Origin: Bacteroidales bacterium
GTDB lineage: Bacteria; Bacteroidota; Bacteroidia; Bacteroidales; PXBB01
NCBI GenBank assembly: GCA_003565735.1
Contig: PXBB01000005.1
Coordinates: 1 to 37,693 of the forward strand
Direction of reading: 5' to 3'
DNA length: 37,693 nt
The notes under the pieces were generated by a model. The model ran no database searches. It was not told the origin of the DNA and saw nothing but the letters and a program-made list of their open reading frames with translations. Below, piece after piece: positions 25,653-33,150 of this stretch; positions within the stretch are counted from its first letter, which is position 1; each line of letters starts with the position of its first letter. The position numbers and the translations under genes are program-made.

Positions 25653-25862
25653 ATGAAGAATAAACTTTCATACACCGATGCCTTTAACGAGCTTAAGAAT
25701 ATTGTATCTGAAATTGAACAAGGCGAAATATCCGTTGACGAACTATCAGCAAAAGTAAAAAGAGCCGCACAGCTTATTAAAACATGCCAATCGAAACTGC
25801 ATGAAACAGAAGAAGACGTAAGCAAAATACTTAAAGAATTGGATGATGATTCCAATGATTAA
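25653..25862 (+). CDS. xseB: exodeoxyribonuclease VII small subunit
   Basis: 69-residue, fully helical protein with the family pattern SYTDAFNELKNIVSEIEQGE, ISVDELSAKVKRAAQLIKTC, and an acidic end. Several copies bind the coiled-coil of XseA. It begins 43 bases after the xseA stop, which settles the call despite its small size. Normal family length is about 60-85 residues. Last gene of pheT-xseA-xseB and convergent with the dehydratase gene. Confidence 0.92.
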   Translation: MKNKLSYTDAFNELKNIVSEIEQGEISVDELSAKVKRAAQLIKTCQSKLHETEEDVSKILKELDDDSND

Positions 25863-25900
25863 ATGATGAGACTACTGATTTAATGCTTTCTGATTCCGCT

Positions 25901-26869
25901 TTAGGGTTTTGGCATAAAAAAGGGGTCCAGGTCAACATTGCCCCCGGAAATAATCAATCCTATTTTTGGATGCGGTTTTTCAAAACTTACTTTCTTTTCT
26001 AATAGTGCTGCAAAAGCAACGGCAGATGAGGGCTCTACAATTATTTTCAAGCGTTCCCATAGCAGGCGCATTGCTTTTAAAATACCGGACTCGTCAACCG
26101 TAACGATATCGTGCACGTATTTAATAATAATGGGATAATTGCGTTTACCTAAAGATGTACGCAAGCCATCAGCCACAGTATTCGGATTTACCACAGGCAT
26201 CCATTTTTTTTGATAAAAAGAGCGAAAAGCATCATCTGCTTGCTCAGGCTCAGCTGCAATCACCTTAGTAGCTGAGGAAAAGTATGCGGCAGACAAAGCT
26301 GTACCACTAAGCAAGCCCCCTCCGCCAACCGGCACAATAATATAATCCAGGGAATCATGGGTTTCAATAAGTTCTTTGGCAGCCGTTGCCTGACCGGCTA
26401 TTATGCGATAATCGTCATAGGGATGTATGGGTACGGCTCCGGTTTTTTTTAATACTTTTTTCAGGGTTTCTTCCCGCGACGGTAAATTGGGTTCGCAAAA
26501 GCTGATTTTTCCACCATAACTTTTCACAGCTTCCACCTTTGGCTTGCTTGAATTTTCGGGCATAACCAGATGCGCCTTAACATTATTAAGTGAGGCAGCC
26601 AGTGCCAGTGCTTGCGCATGATTGCCCGATGAATGCGTAGCAACACCAAGAGCACGCTCAGCATCTGTCAGGCTTTTTACCGCATTTAAAGCGCCCCTGA
26701 ATTTAAAAGAACCGGATTTTTGAAAATTCTCACATTTGAAAAAAATGCAGGCCTCAAGCATTTTGTTAAAACTACGGCTTACCAATACAGGCGTTTGGTG
26801 TGCTACACCTGCTATTCTTTCTGCAGCTGCTATGATATCTCCCGCTTCGGGTGGTGTGGTGTGTTTCAT
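25901..26869 (-). CDS. PLP-dependent threonine/serine dehydratase (or serine racemase)
   Basis: 322-residue fold-type II PLP enzyme. The PLP-binding lysine lies in FQKSGSFKFRGALNAV; THSSGNHAQALALAA contacts the phosphate and substrate carboxylate; VPVGGGGLLSGTALSA is the glycine loop that holds the PLP phosphate; IISGGNVDLD is the C-terminal family block. There is no C-terminal ACT regulatory domain, so it resembles catabolic threonine ammonia-lyase, serine dehydratase or serine racemase; these cannot be separated by reading. It would turn threonine into 2-oxobutanoate (a propionate precursor) or serine into pyruvate. Monocistronic. A TATTTTTG match (26877-26884) lies only 8 bases before the ATG, implying a near-leaderless transcript if used. 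Confidence 0.88.
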   Translation of the reverse strand: MKHTTPPEAGDIIAAAERIAGVAHQTPVLVSRSFNKMLEACIFFKCENFQKSGSFKFRGALNAVKSLTDAERALGVATHSSGNHAQALALAASLNNVKAHLVMPENSSKPKVEAVKSYGGKISFCEPNLPSREETLKKVLKKTGAVPIHPYDDYRIIAGQATAAKELIETHDSLDYIIVPVGGGGLLSGTALSAAYFSSATKVIAAEPEQADDAFRSFYQKKWMPVVNPNTVADGLRTSLGKRNYPIIIKYVHDIVTVDESGILKAMRLLWERLKIIVEPSSAVAFAALLEKKVSFEKPHPKIGLIISGGNVDLDPFFMPKP

Positions 26870-26994
26870 ATTGCTACAAAAATAATATTATTATTTAATC
26901 CTGTACTAACATCATCATTAGGGCTGCAATAACCATAAAAAGCAAAGCTTTTTTTTAACCATTATAATAATATGAGCCGTATGCAGTTTATTTT

Positions 26995-28152
26995 ATGTTA
27001 GCCCTTTACCATTTACAACAGGAAGTTTTGGCAAAAGCAATTGTATCAGTAACAAACGATTTATTAACCGATCAGCGTGTATCGCGTACATGTGATTTAT
27101 TGCATCATTTGGGCTATAAGGTCGTACTGGTAGGGCGCAAAAAGAAGGGGTCAACCCCGCTTCCAAAGCGAAAATATCACATGTATCGTTTTTCATTACC
27201 TTTCGAAAAAGGTTTTCTGTTTTACGCTTTTTACAATATGCGGTTGTTTTTCTTTCTTATGTTCAATAAAGCTCATCTTTTGGTTTCAAACGACCTGGAT
27301 ACGCTTTTTCCTAACTTTTTAATTCACAAAATTAAAGGCACGCCCCTTGTTTATGACAGCCATGAATATTTTACAGGCGTACCAGAGATACAACACAGAC
27401 CTTTTGTAAAAAATATCTGGAAAACTATTGAAAGGTTTTGTTTCCCCAAACTTAAATACATTTTCACGGTCAACAACTCTATTGCTTCTTTGTATAAAAC
27501 TCAATATGCCAAACCAGTTGAGGTTGTACGTAACTTGCCGGACATTTCTTCTTCAAATGCTTTTAAAGACCGCCATACACTTGGCTTACCCACAGAAAAA
27601 AAAATTGTTGTACTTCAAGGAGCCGGCATCAACATCGACAGAGGAGCCGAGGAAGCACTCTTAGCCATGCAAACTAAATTCGGTCTTAGTCAGGCGGTTT
27701 TATACATAATAGGTGATGGCGATGCGCTGCCGGTGTTAAAAGAAATTAAAGAATCCTACAATTTAGAGGGTAAAGTATTTTTTTTACCACGTATGCCATA
27801 CTCTGAGCTTATGCATTATACAGCCAATGCCGACTTAGGTTTGACACTTGACAAAGACACTAACGAGAACTACCGCTTCAGTTTACCCAACAAACTTTTT
27901 GACTATATACATGCTCAGGTTCCTATTTTGGCCAGTGATTTGGTAGAAGTCAGGAAAATAATCACCCAGTACCATATCGGCATGATATCCCATTCGCACG
28001 CACCAGATCATTTGGCAGGTCTTATGCAACAAATGCTGTTTGACACAAAAATGCGTGCCGTATGGAAAAAAAATCTTAAAATTGCAGCAAAAGAATTAAA
28101 CTGGAATAACGAAAAAAAAACACTTGAAAATGTCTTTAGAAAATTCATATAA
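26995..28152 (+). CDS. glycosyltransferase (GT4-like)
   Basis: 385 residues of the GT-B fold. Family blocks: an N-terminal segment AIVSVTNDLLTDQRVSRTCD, VYDSHEYFTGVPEI in the first half, and in the C-terminal half LYIIGDGDALPVLKEIKESY, FLPRMPYSELMHYTANADLG and FSLPNKLFDYIHAQVPILAS with the Glu/Asp region that binds the sugar nucleotide. Related proteins start directly before IVSVTNDL, so the TTG at 27028, preceded by AGGAAG, may be the real start instead of the ATG at 26995. The next glycosyltransferase overlaps the end of this gene by 23 bases. Product is probably a cell-surface polysaccharide or lipid sugar; acceptor and sugar unknown. Confidence 0.85.
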   Translation: MLALYHLQQEVLAKAIVSVTNDLLTDQRVSRTCDLLHHLGYKVVLVGRKKKGSTPLPKRKYHMYRFSLPFEKGFLFYAFYNMRLFFFLMFNKAHLLVSNDLDTLFPNFLIHKIKGTPLVYDSHEYFTGVPEIQHRPFVKNIWKTIERFCFPKLKYIFTVNNSIASLYKTQYAKPVEVVRNLPDISSSNAFKDRHTLGLPTEKKIVVLQGAGINIDRGAEEALLAMQTKFGLSQAVLYIIGDGDALPVLKEIKESYNLEGKVFFLPRMPYSELMHYTANADLGLTLDKDTNENYRFSLPNKLFDYIHAQVPILASDLVEVRKIITQYHIGMISHSHAPDHLAGLMQQMLFDTKMRAVWKKNLKIAAKELNWNNEKKTLENVFRKFI

Positions 28153-29293
28153 AGGACAAGAATTGCACGTCATCGCATTTGACATACCCGTGCCTGTTAA
28201 CTATGGCGGCGCTATAGACATTTATTATAAAATAAAATGGCTTCGCAAAGCAGGGGTAAAAATACATTTGCATTGTTACGAATACGATCGCAAACCATCG
28301 AAGCAGCTCAACAAGTATTGCGAAAATGTTTACTATTATCCCCGCGAGATCAATAAAACACACTTGCTAAAATTCAAACCATATATTGTGGCATCGCGTA
28401 ATTCTACAGCTCTTTTGAAAAAAATTTCCGAGGGCCATGCGCCAATACTTTTTGAAGGTTTACACTCCTGCTTTCATTTAGACAGCAAAAAGCTAAAAGA
28501 AAGACATAAAGTTGTCCGCACGCACAATGTAGAACACCATTATTATGCTAATTTGGCTAAAGCCGAAAAAGATATTTTTAAAAAGTACTACTATTTGCAT
28601 GAGTCTAACAAGCTTAAAAAATATGAAAAAGTTTTAGAACATGCCCAAGGGATAGCAGCCATATCAAAAAATGACTTTTTGCATTTTTCAAAAAAATACC
28701 CTAATGTGAAAATTGTTTCGGCTTTCCACCCTCATGAACAAGTATCCATTAAAACAGGTAAGGGTAAATATGCCTTATACCACGGCAGCCTGGATGTTGC
28801 CGAGAATAATGAAGCCGCATTATTTTTAATCCGTCAAATTTTCAATGACATAGACATACCTTTGATTATTGCAGGCAGCAAAGTGTCCAGAGAATTAAAA
28901 AAAGCAGCATCGGAAAGGCCAAATGTAACTATAAAATCACAAATAAAAACTGAAGAGATATACCGCTTAATCGAAGATGCACACGTTAACATACTCCCTA
29001 CTTTTCAAGCAACAGGCATTAAACTAAAGCTTTTAGCAGCTTTGTTTACGGGGCGCTATTGCTTGGTAAATACGCCAATGGTTATCAATACGGGTCTCGA
29101 AAAGTTATGCATTGTCAATGATGAACCCCGGGCTATTAAGGCATCGCTGATAGAATTATTTAAAAAGCCTTTTACAGAGGATGAAATCAAAAAAAGGCGG
29201 CAATTGCTCAACAAGAACGGCTTTAACAATGATAAAAGCTGTCTTCAACTTTTATCACTACTGTTCAACCCTAGCCCTGATTTGCAGGCTTAG
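28130..29293 (+). CDS. glycosyltransferase, second of pair
   Basis: 387 residues from the ATG at 28130 (a TTG six bases earlier is in frame but adds only two residues). GT-B-like family: an N-terminal part with VIAFDIPVPVNYGGAIDIYY, FEGLHSCFHL and VVRTHNVEHHYYANL, and a C-terminal nucleotide-sugar half with YALYHGSLDVAENNEAALFL, IPLIIAGSKVSRELKKA, and ILPTFQATGIKLKLLAAL. The pair of glycosyltransferases is likely cotranscribed and translationally coupled through their 23-base overlap. At the 3' end the gene overlaps the convergent ftsE stop by 23 bases. No flippase or polymerase for a polysaccharide cluster is nearby, so this looks like a small chromosomal pair. Confidence 0.82.
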   Translation: MSLENSYKGQELHVIAFDIPVPVNYGGAIDIYYKIKWLRKAGVKIHLHCYEYDRKPSKQLNKYCENVYYYPREINKTHLLKFKPYIVASRNSTALLKKISEGHAPILFEGLHSCFHLDSKKLKERHKVVRTHNVEHHYYANLAKAEKDIFKKYYYLHESNKLKKYEKVLEHAQGIAAISKNDFLHFSKKYPNVKIVSAFHPHEQVSIKTGKGKYALYHGSLDVAENNEAALFLIRQIFNDIDIPLIIAGSKVSRELKKAASERPNVTIKSQIKTEEIYRLIEDAHVNILPTFQATGIKLKLLAALFTGRYCLVNTPMVINTGLEKLCIVNDEPRAIKASLIELFKKPFTEDEIKKRRQLLNKNGFNNDKSCLQLLSLLFNPSPDLQA

Positions 29294-30137
29294 TATCCTC
29301 TGAATCAATTTCCGGCGCAGGGTTATGCTCTTCTTTTGTTTGATTATCATCATTAACAATAATAACATCACTATGTTCAACCACATTTTGAGTGCCGTCT
29401 TTTTCGAGTTTGTCTTCCTCTAAATCGTGATTATTTGTTTCGGGGCCCACATTATCTTCTTCACATTTCTGATCGACGACTTTTCCCATTTCACATTTTA
29501 TAATTCTTGAGGGAAAGCGCTCTATAAGCCCATAATCGTGCGTAGCCATAATGACAGCGCGTCCGGTTTTGCTGATATCAAAAAGCAAGTTCATGATGCC
29601 ATCAGATGTTTCAGGGTCGAGATTACCTGTAGGCTCATCAGCTAAAATAATTTCCGGGTCGTTGAGCAAGGCTCTGGCAATAACCACTCTTTGCTGTTCA
29701 CCGCCGGAAAGCTGATGAGGCATTTTATAACCCTTAGTAGTAAGACCTACTTTAGCCATAACATCATCAATTCTATCGCGCATTTTGTTTTTGTCTTTCC
29801 ATCCCGTAGCTCTCAGCACAAACATGAGATTGGCTTCTACACTTCTATCGATAAGGAGCTGGAAGTCTTGAAAAACAATTCCAATCTTTCGCCTTAACAT
29901 GGGTATTTGTTTATTCTTAATAGTACGCAAATCGTGACCTGCTATAGAAGCGTTGCCATCTATCACAGGGAGGTCGGCGTAAAAAGTCTTAAGCAAACTG
30001 CTTTTACCGGATCCTGTGCGTCCGATAAGGTACACAAACTCGCCCTTGTCGATATGCAAACATACATTTGCTAAAACAAGGTGTTGTTTTTGATAAACAG
30101 AAACTTTGTTGAGCGAAATAATCGTATCTAAGCCCAT
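29271..30137 (-). CDS. ftsE: FtsE-like cell-division ABC ATPase with a long acidic tail
   Basis: 288 residues: an ABC ATPase of about 225 residues plus a hydrophilic, Asp/Glu/Asn-rich tail of about 60. Walker A GRTGSGKSS, Q-loop GIVFQDFQLLIDRSVEANL, signature QLSGGEQQRVVIARALL, Walker B IILADEPTGNLDPET and switch MATHDYGLIERFPSRI match FtsE. With FtsX it would energise peptidoglycan hydrolases at the septum. FtsX is not adjacent, which is usual in Bacteroidota. E. coli FtsE is about 222 residues, so the tail is additional; it is low-complexity and probably disordered. The gene's last 23 bases overlap the end of the convergent glycosyltransferase. Upstream lie a 69-residue gene and ftcD in the same direction. 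Confidence 0.88.
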   Translation of the reverse strand: MGLDTIISLNKVSVYQKQHLVLANVCLHIDKGEFVYLIGRTGSGKSSLLKTFYADLPVIDGNASIAGHDLRTIKNKQIPMLRRKIGIVFQDFQLLIDRSVEANLMFVLRATGWKDKNKMRDRIDDVMAKVGLTTKGYKMPHQLSGGEQQRVVIARALLNDPEIILADEPTGNLDPETSDGIMNLLFDISKTGRAVIMATHDYGLIERFPSRIIKCEMGKVVDQKCEEDNVGPETNNHDLEEDKLEKDGTQNVVEHSDVIIVNDDNQTKEEHNPAPEIDSEDTKPANQG

Positions 30138-30146
30138 AGTGGTGTT

Positions 30147-30356
30147 TTATAAATTATGAATTTCGACAATTTTTCCGTATGGCACGGCGCTTATGGCATC
30201 CTGCAACATACTGCATGACTTATGGTGGAAACCTGTTCGCGAAAGATAGTCTTGCAGGTCACATGCATTGAAATAAGCAATAAGAGCAAAGTCTGCATCT
30301 CTTACTTGTATATGATCAGCAATTTTCCCTTTGCCTTTGTTTTTCAGGATATACAT
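30147..30356 (-). CDS. conserved-looking 69-residue protein of unknown function
   Basis: ATG at 30356 lies 10 bases after the ftcD stop, and the stop lies 9 bases before the ftsE start, a tight fit in a same-strand run. The translation MYILKNKGKGKIADHIQVRD continues DADFALIAYFNACDLQ and ends GKIVEIHNL; it looks like a small folded alpha/beta protein, with no signal peptide or membrane span. The family is not recognised. Position suggests cotranscription with ftcD and ftsE, but nothing shows a shared function. Confidence 0.6.
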   Translation of the reverse strand: MYILKNKGKGKIADHIQVRDADFALIAYFNACDLQDYLSRTGFHHKSCSMLQDAISAVPYGKIVEIHNL

Positions 30357-30366
30357 TAAATAAAAA

Positions 30367-32049
30367 TTACAGTTTTGCTTTTACAATGTCAATAATTTGC
30401 TTTTCCAGAGCATTTGTTTTTTCAAAAATATCTTCAGCTTGTTTGAAAAGCTCTTCAAGGTATTTCTTATCCTCAAGATCGGCTGCATTAATCTTAACAT
30501 TTAAGAAGGCACCGTAAACAGCAGTTCTGATACATAAGGCGCCAACGCCTGCATCACTCACAGAATTTGGGTTACCAATCTCGGCCATAGCTTTAATAAG
30601 TTCAAGAGCTTCGAATGATTTTTTCATAACTCTGAAAGGGATGTCGATGGCGTATTTGGTAGCATTTTGGATGGCACTGTGTCGGGCTGCTTTTTCTTCT
30701 TCAGTGCTTTTAGGCAGTCCGAAAGCGTCCATTATCTTGTTAAATGCATTGGTGTCCTCATCAACAAGCCACAAGAGCTCATCTTTAATTTTCTGACCTT
30801 TTTCCGCCCATACAGAAAACTCATCCCATCTTTCGTCCCAACCTCTTTTATGCGATGACAAGTTGGCTACCATTGTTCCAAGAGCTACGCCCAGTGCGCC
30901 GGTATAAGCAGAGATAGACCCGCCACCGGGAGCCGGTGATTCAGAAGCTGTCTCGTTGGCAAATTCTTTAAGGTTCATGTCAATGAGCTTCTTTTTGCTA
31001 TCATCCTCAAGCACATATTCAATAATTTTTTCTTTGGGGTTGAAAGGTTTCAGTTCATCAAGCCCCAACGACTTGACGGCAATTTTAATAATTTCCTCTT
31101 CCGATACACCTACTGAGCGTTTTTGTTTACGGAGAAAATACTTTCCTGCATCCAGAATGGCTTTAAGTGGGACAAGGCCAACCAGTTCGGAGCCTGTAAC
31201 CCTTACGCCTCTTGCTTCTGCTTTTTTACACACCTCATCAAAAGCTATATGAACCGGTGTGATACTGATATTTGTAAGGTTCATAGAAATTTGTGCAATG
31301 CCGTACTCCTCAATAAACCAACCAATACCTTTAACAGCTTTAAGGCTGCCGGGTTTAAAAACAGGGTTCCCTTTTTCGTCTTTTACAATTTTTCCTGTCA
31401 ATGGGTTGCCTTCCCGTAAAACACGCCCCTTTTCGCGAACATCAAAAGCGATGGCGTTGGCTCTGCGTGTTGATGTCGTATTAAGATTGATGTTATAGGC
31501 CACTAAAAAATCTCTGGCGCCTACAGCTGTCGCTCCGGCTTTTGCATTAAACTCAGCCGGTCCGAAATCGGGCTTCCATTCAGGTTTTGTCATTTTTTCA
31601 GGGAGTGCTTCATACTCCCCTTTACGGCAATAAGCCAGATTTTTGCGCTCTGCTTTCATAGCAGCATTTTCGTAGCAATATACTGGGATGTTCAGATTAT
31701 TGCCAATACGCTCGGCAAGCTTGTGGGCATATTTTACGGTTTCTTCCATGCTTATGTTAGCAACGGGTACTAACGGACACACATCAGTAGCACCCATACG
31801 CGGATGCTCGCCTTTGTGTTTTGTCATATCAATCAGTTCCGAGGCCTTTTTAACACATCTAAATGCAGCCTCTATTACAGCATCCGGCGTTCCCACAAAT
31901 GTCACAACAGTACGGTTTGTAGCTTTTCCGGGGTCCACATCCAAAAGCTTTACACCCTCAACTTCTTCAATTACATCCGTAATTTGCTTAATAATACTCA
32001 TGTTTTTGCCCTCACTAAAATTAGGGACACATTCAATTAACTGCTTCAT
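30367..32049 (-). CDS. ftcD: glutamate formimidoyltransferase / formimidoyl-THF cyclodeaminase
   Basis: 560-residue bifunctional enzyme of histidine breakdown: it moves the formimino group from N-formimino-glutamate to tetrahydrofolate, then releases ammonia to give 5,10-methenyl-THF. The N-terminal transferase half has IECVPNFSEGKNMSIIKQI, DVDPGKATNRTVVTFVG, KGEHPRMGATDVCPLVP with the catalytic His, and VGARDFLVAYNINLNTTS; the second transferase subdomain follows with MNLTNISITPVHIAFDEV. The C-terminal cyclodeaminase (about 350-555) has SPAPGGGSISAYTGALGVAL. The domain order is the same as in animal FTCD and many Bacteroidota. Other hut genes are absent from the window. The second 175-bp inverted-repeat element lies 39 bases upstream. 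Confidence 0.94.
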   Translation of the reverse strand: MKQLIECVPNFSEGKNMSIIKQITDVIEEVEGVKLLDVDPGKATNRTVVTFVGTPDAVIEAAFRCVKKASELIDMTKHKGEHPRMGATDVCPLVPVANISMEETVKYAHKLAERIGNNLNIPVYCYENAAMKAERKNLAYCRKGEYEALPEKMTKPEWKPDFGPAEFNAKAGATAVGARDFLVAYNINLNTTSTRRANAIAFDVREKGRVLREGNPLTGKIVKDEKGNPVFKPGSLKAVKGIGWFIEEYGIAQISMNLTNISITPVHIAFDEVCKKAEARGVRVTGSELVGLVPLKAILDAGKYFLRKQKRSVGVSEEEIIKIAVKSLGLDELKPFNPKEKIIEYVLEDDSKKKLIDMNLKEFANETASESPAPGGGSISAYTGALGVALGTMVANLSSHKRGWDERWDEFSVWAEKGQKIKDELLWLVDEDTNAFNKIMDAFGLPKSTEEEKAARHSAIQNATKYAIDIPFRVMKKSFEALELIKAMAEIGNPNSVSDAGVGALCIRTAVYGAFLNVKINAADLEDKKYLEELFKQAEDIFEKTNALEKQIIDIVKAKL

Positions 32050-32088
32050 TTTATTATGTTTTTTAATTAGTTAGCTCTTAATACTATT

Positions 32089-32263
32089 CTTAAATCCGCA
32101 TGTAATTTGCTACTGCATGTCTGAATTGCACACCATCTGCGGAAATGCTCAATATTCCGATCTTCACCGTAGCTACGGCTACGCTTAGAGTGCTCATATT
32201 TGCGCTTCCCACATCTGAAATACACTTCAGACCTTCGTTACGCAAACCACTTACGGATTTAAG
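32089..32263 (-). repeat. 175-bp inverted-repeat element, copy 2 (MITE-like)
   Basis: Same length as copy 1 (4106-4280), on the opposite strand, with about 16 mismatches and no gaps. Its ends read CTTAAATCCGCATG and CTTACGGATTTAAG, slightly less perfect than in copy 1. A 5-bp direct repeat ACTAT (32083-32087 and 32265-32269) flanks it one base outside each end, like a target-site duplication. It lies between the divergent ftcD and cupin genes, as copy 1 lies between the divergent ferritin-like gene and rpoD. A 63-codon frame reads across most of it (32090-32281, minus) and encodes nearly the same peptide as copy 1, but this follows from the DNA similarity. Confidence 0.85.
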
Positions 32264-32305
32264 GACTATAAACACTTTCAATTATGCAAACTTAAGATTT
32301 TTTAT

Positions 32306-32313
32306 TAAATTTG
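32306..32313 (+). promoter_or_regulatory. -7 box of the cupin gene
   Basis: TAAATTTG matches TAnnTTTG, 29 bases upstream of the ATG. The expected -33 position falls between the 175-bp element and this box and has no TTTG. Confidence 0.45.
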
Positions 32314-32342
32314 CATATTAAAAATCCCAAAAAAAAAAATGT

Positions 32343-32879
32343 ATGATTAAAAAATTTAACAACAAAGCAGCGTTTATTTTTTTATTCTTCGGTTTATTTG
32401 TGTTTCTGGCTAAATCATGTGATACAGCTCCAGATCAAGTTGCCGAAAAAGAAATTGAAAAAGACGTTAAAAAAGAAGCTGAAGTTTTACAGAAAGTTGA
32501 AGAGGACATGGGCCCGCAGCCATGGGTATTTGATATTGAAGAAGCCACAAAAGCCGGTGATAATTACCGTATGTCTATCTGGACAGGTGCATATATGCAG
32601 CTCGTTTTGATGTCGCTTGAACCAGGCGAATTTATCGACCTTGAAGTGCACAACGATCACGACCAGTTTTTTCGCATAGAAAAAGGAGAAGCCCAAATTT
32701 TAATGGGCAAAAGCAAAGATGATTTGTATTTCGACGAAATGGCTTACGAAGACTTCGCCGTTATGGTGCCTGCCGGCTATTGGCATCAGGTTATCAATAC
32801 TGGTGATACCCCTTTGAAACTTTATACCATATATGCACCGCCGGAACACCCTTTTGGGACAGTAAAAAAGAGATATTAA
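32343..32879 (+). CDS. exported cupin-domain protein
   Basis: 178 residues. The N-terminus has a basic start, a hydrophobic stretch (FIFLFFGLFVFLA) and KSC, which resembles a lipoprotein signal, but AKSC is not an ideal lipobox, so it may be a lipoprotein or a simple exported or anchored protein. Residues about 25-55 are a charged linker (Lys/Glu-rich). The cupin barrel follows: LEPGEFIDLEVHNDHDQFFR then IEKGEAQI is cupin motif 1 with metal-type His residues (HNDHDQ), and VPAGYWHQVINTGDTPLKLY then APPEHPFGT is motif 2. Cytosolic cupins of this group are common in Bacteroidota; a leader on this one is notable. Ligand and metal not shown. Monocistronic. Confidence 0.8.
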   Translation: MIKKFNNKAAFIFLFFGLFVFLAKSCDTAPDQVAEKEIEKDVKKEAEVLQKVEEDMGPQPWVFDIEEATKAGDNYRMSIWTGAYMQLVLMSLEPGEFIDLEVHNDHDQFFRIEKGEAQILMGKSKDDLYFDEMAYEDFAVMVPAGYWHQVINTGDTPLKLYTIYAPPEHPFGTVKKRY

Positions 32880-33124
32880 TATAGCGTACAAAGCCTTATA
32901 ATTTATACGCATAAGCTTTTAAAAAAGCCTGTGCCGGATATCGGTATGCCAACCTGACAATATACAGCAGTTCCCGTATGCGAGGCAACTGAATTAGCGT
33001 TGTTCCGTGTCCTGCAAATGTATATCAGAGCTCCGATAGCTATAGAAGCAAAGAATCTCCTCAAACTTGGTAGGTCAGCAGTGTTACTTTTTGTAAATAA
33101 TACAAGGAAGAAAAAAAAGCTTCT

Positions 33125-33132
33125 TATCTTTG
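33125..33132 (+). promoter_or_regulatory. -7 box of the phospholipase D-like gene
   Basis: TATCTTTG matches TAnnTTTG. It overlaps the TTG (33130) that begins the longest open frame, so that codon cannot be the translation start; the ATG at 33151 is. Confidence 0.5.
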
Positions 33133-33150
33133 CAGGTAAATACTAAGGTT

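Noticed and set aside
32880-33124. Gene or RNA in the gap between the cupin and phospholipase D-like genes
   Set aside because: Stop codons in all frames within short distances, no tRNA cloverleaf or strong hairpin seen; only the promoter box at its end is supportable.
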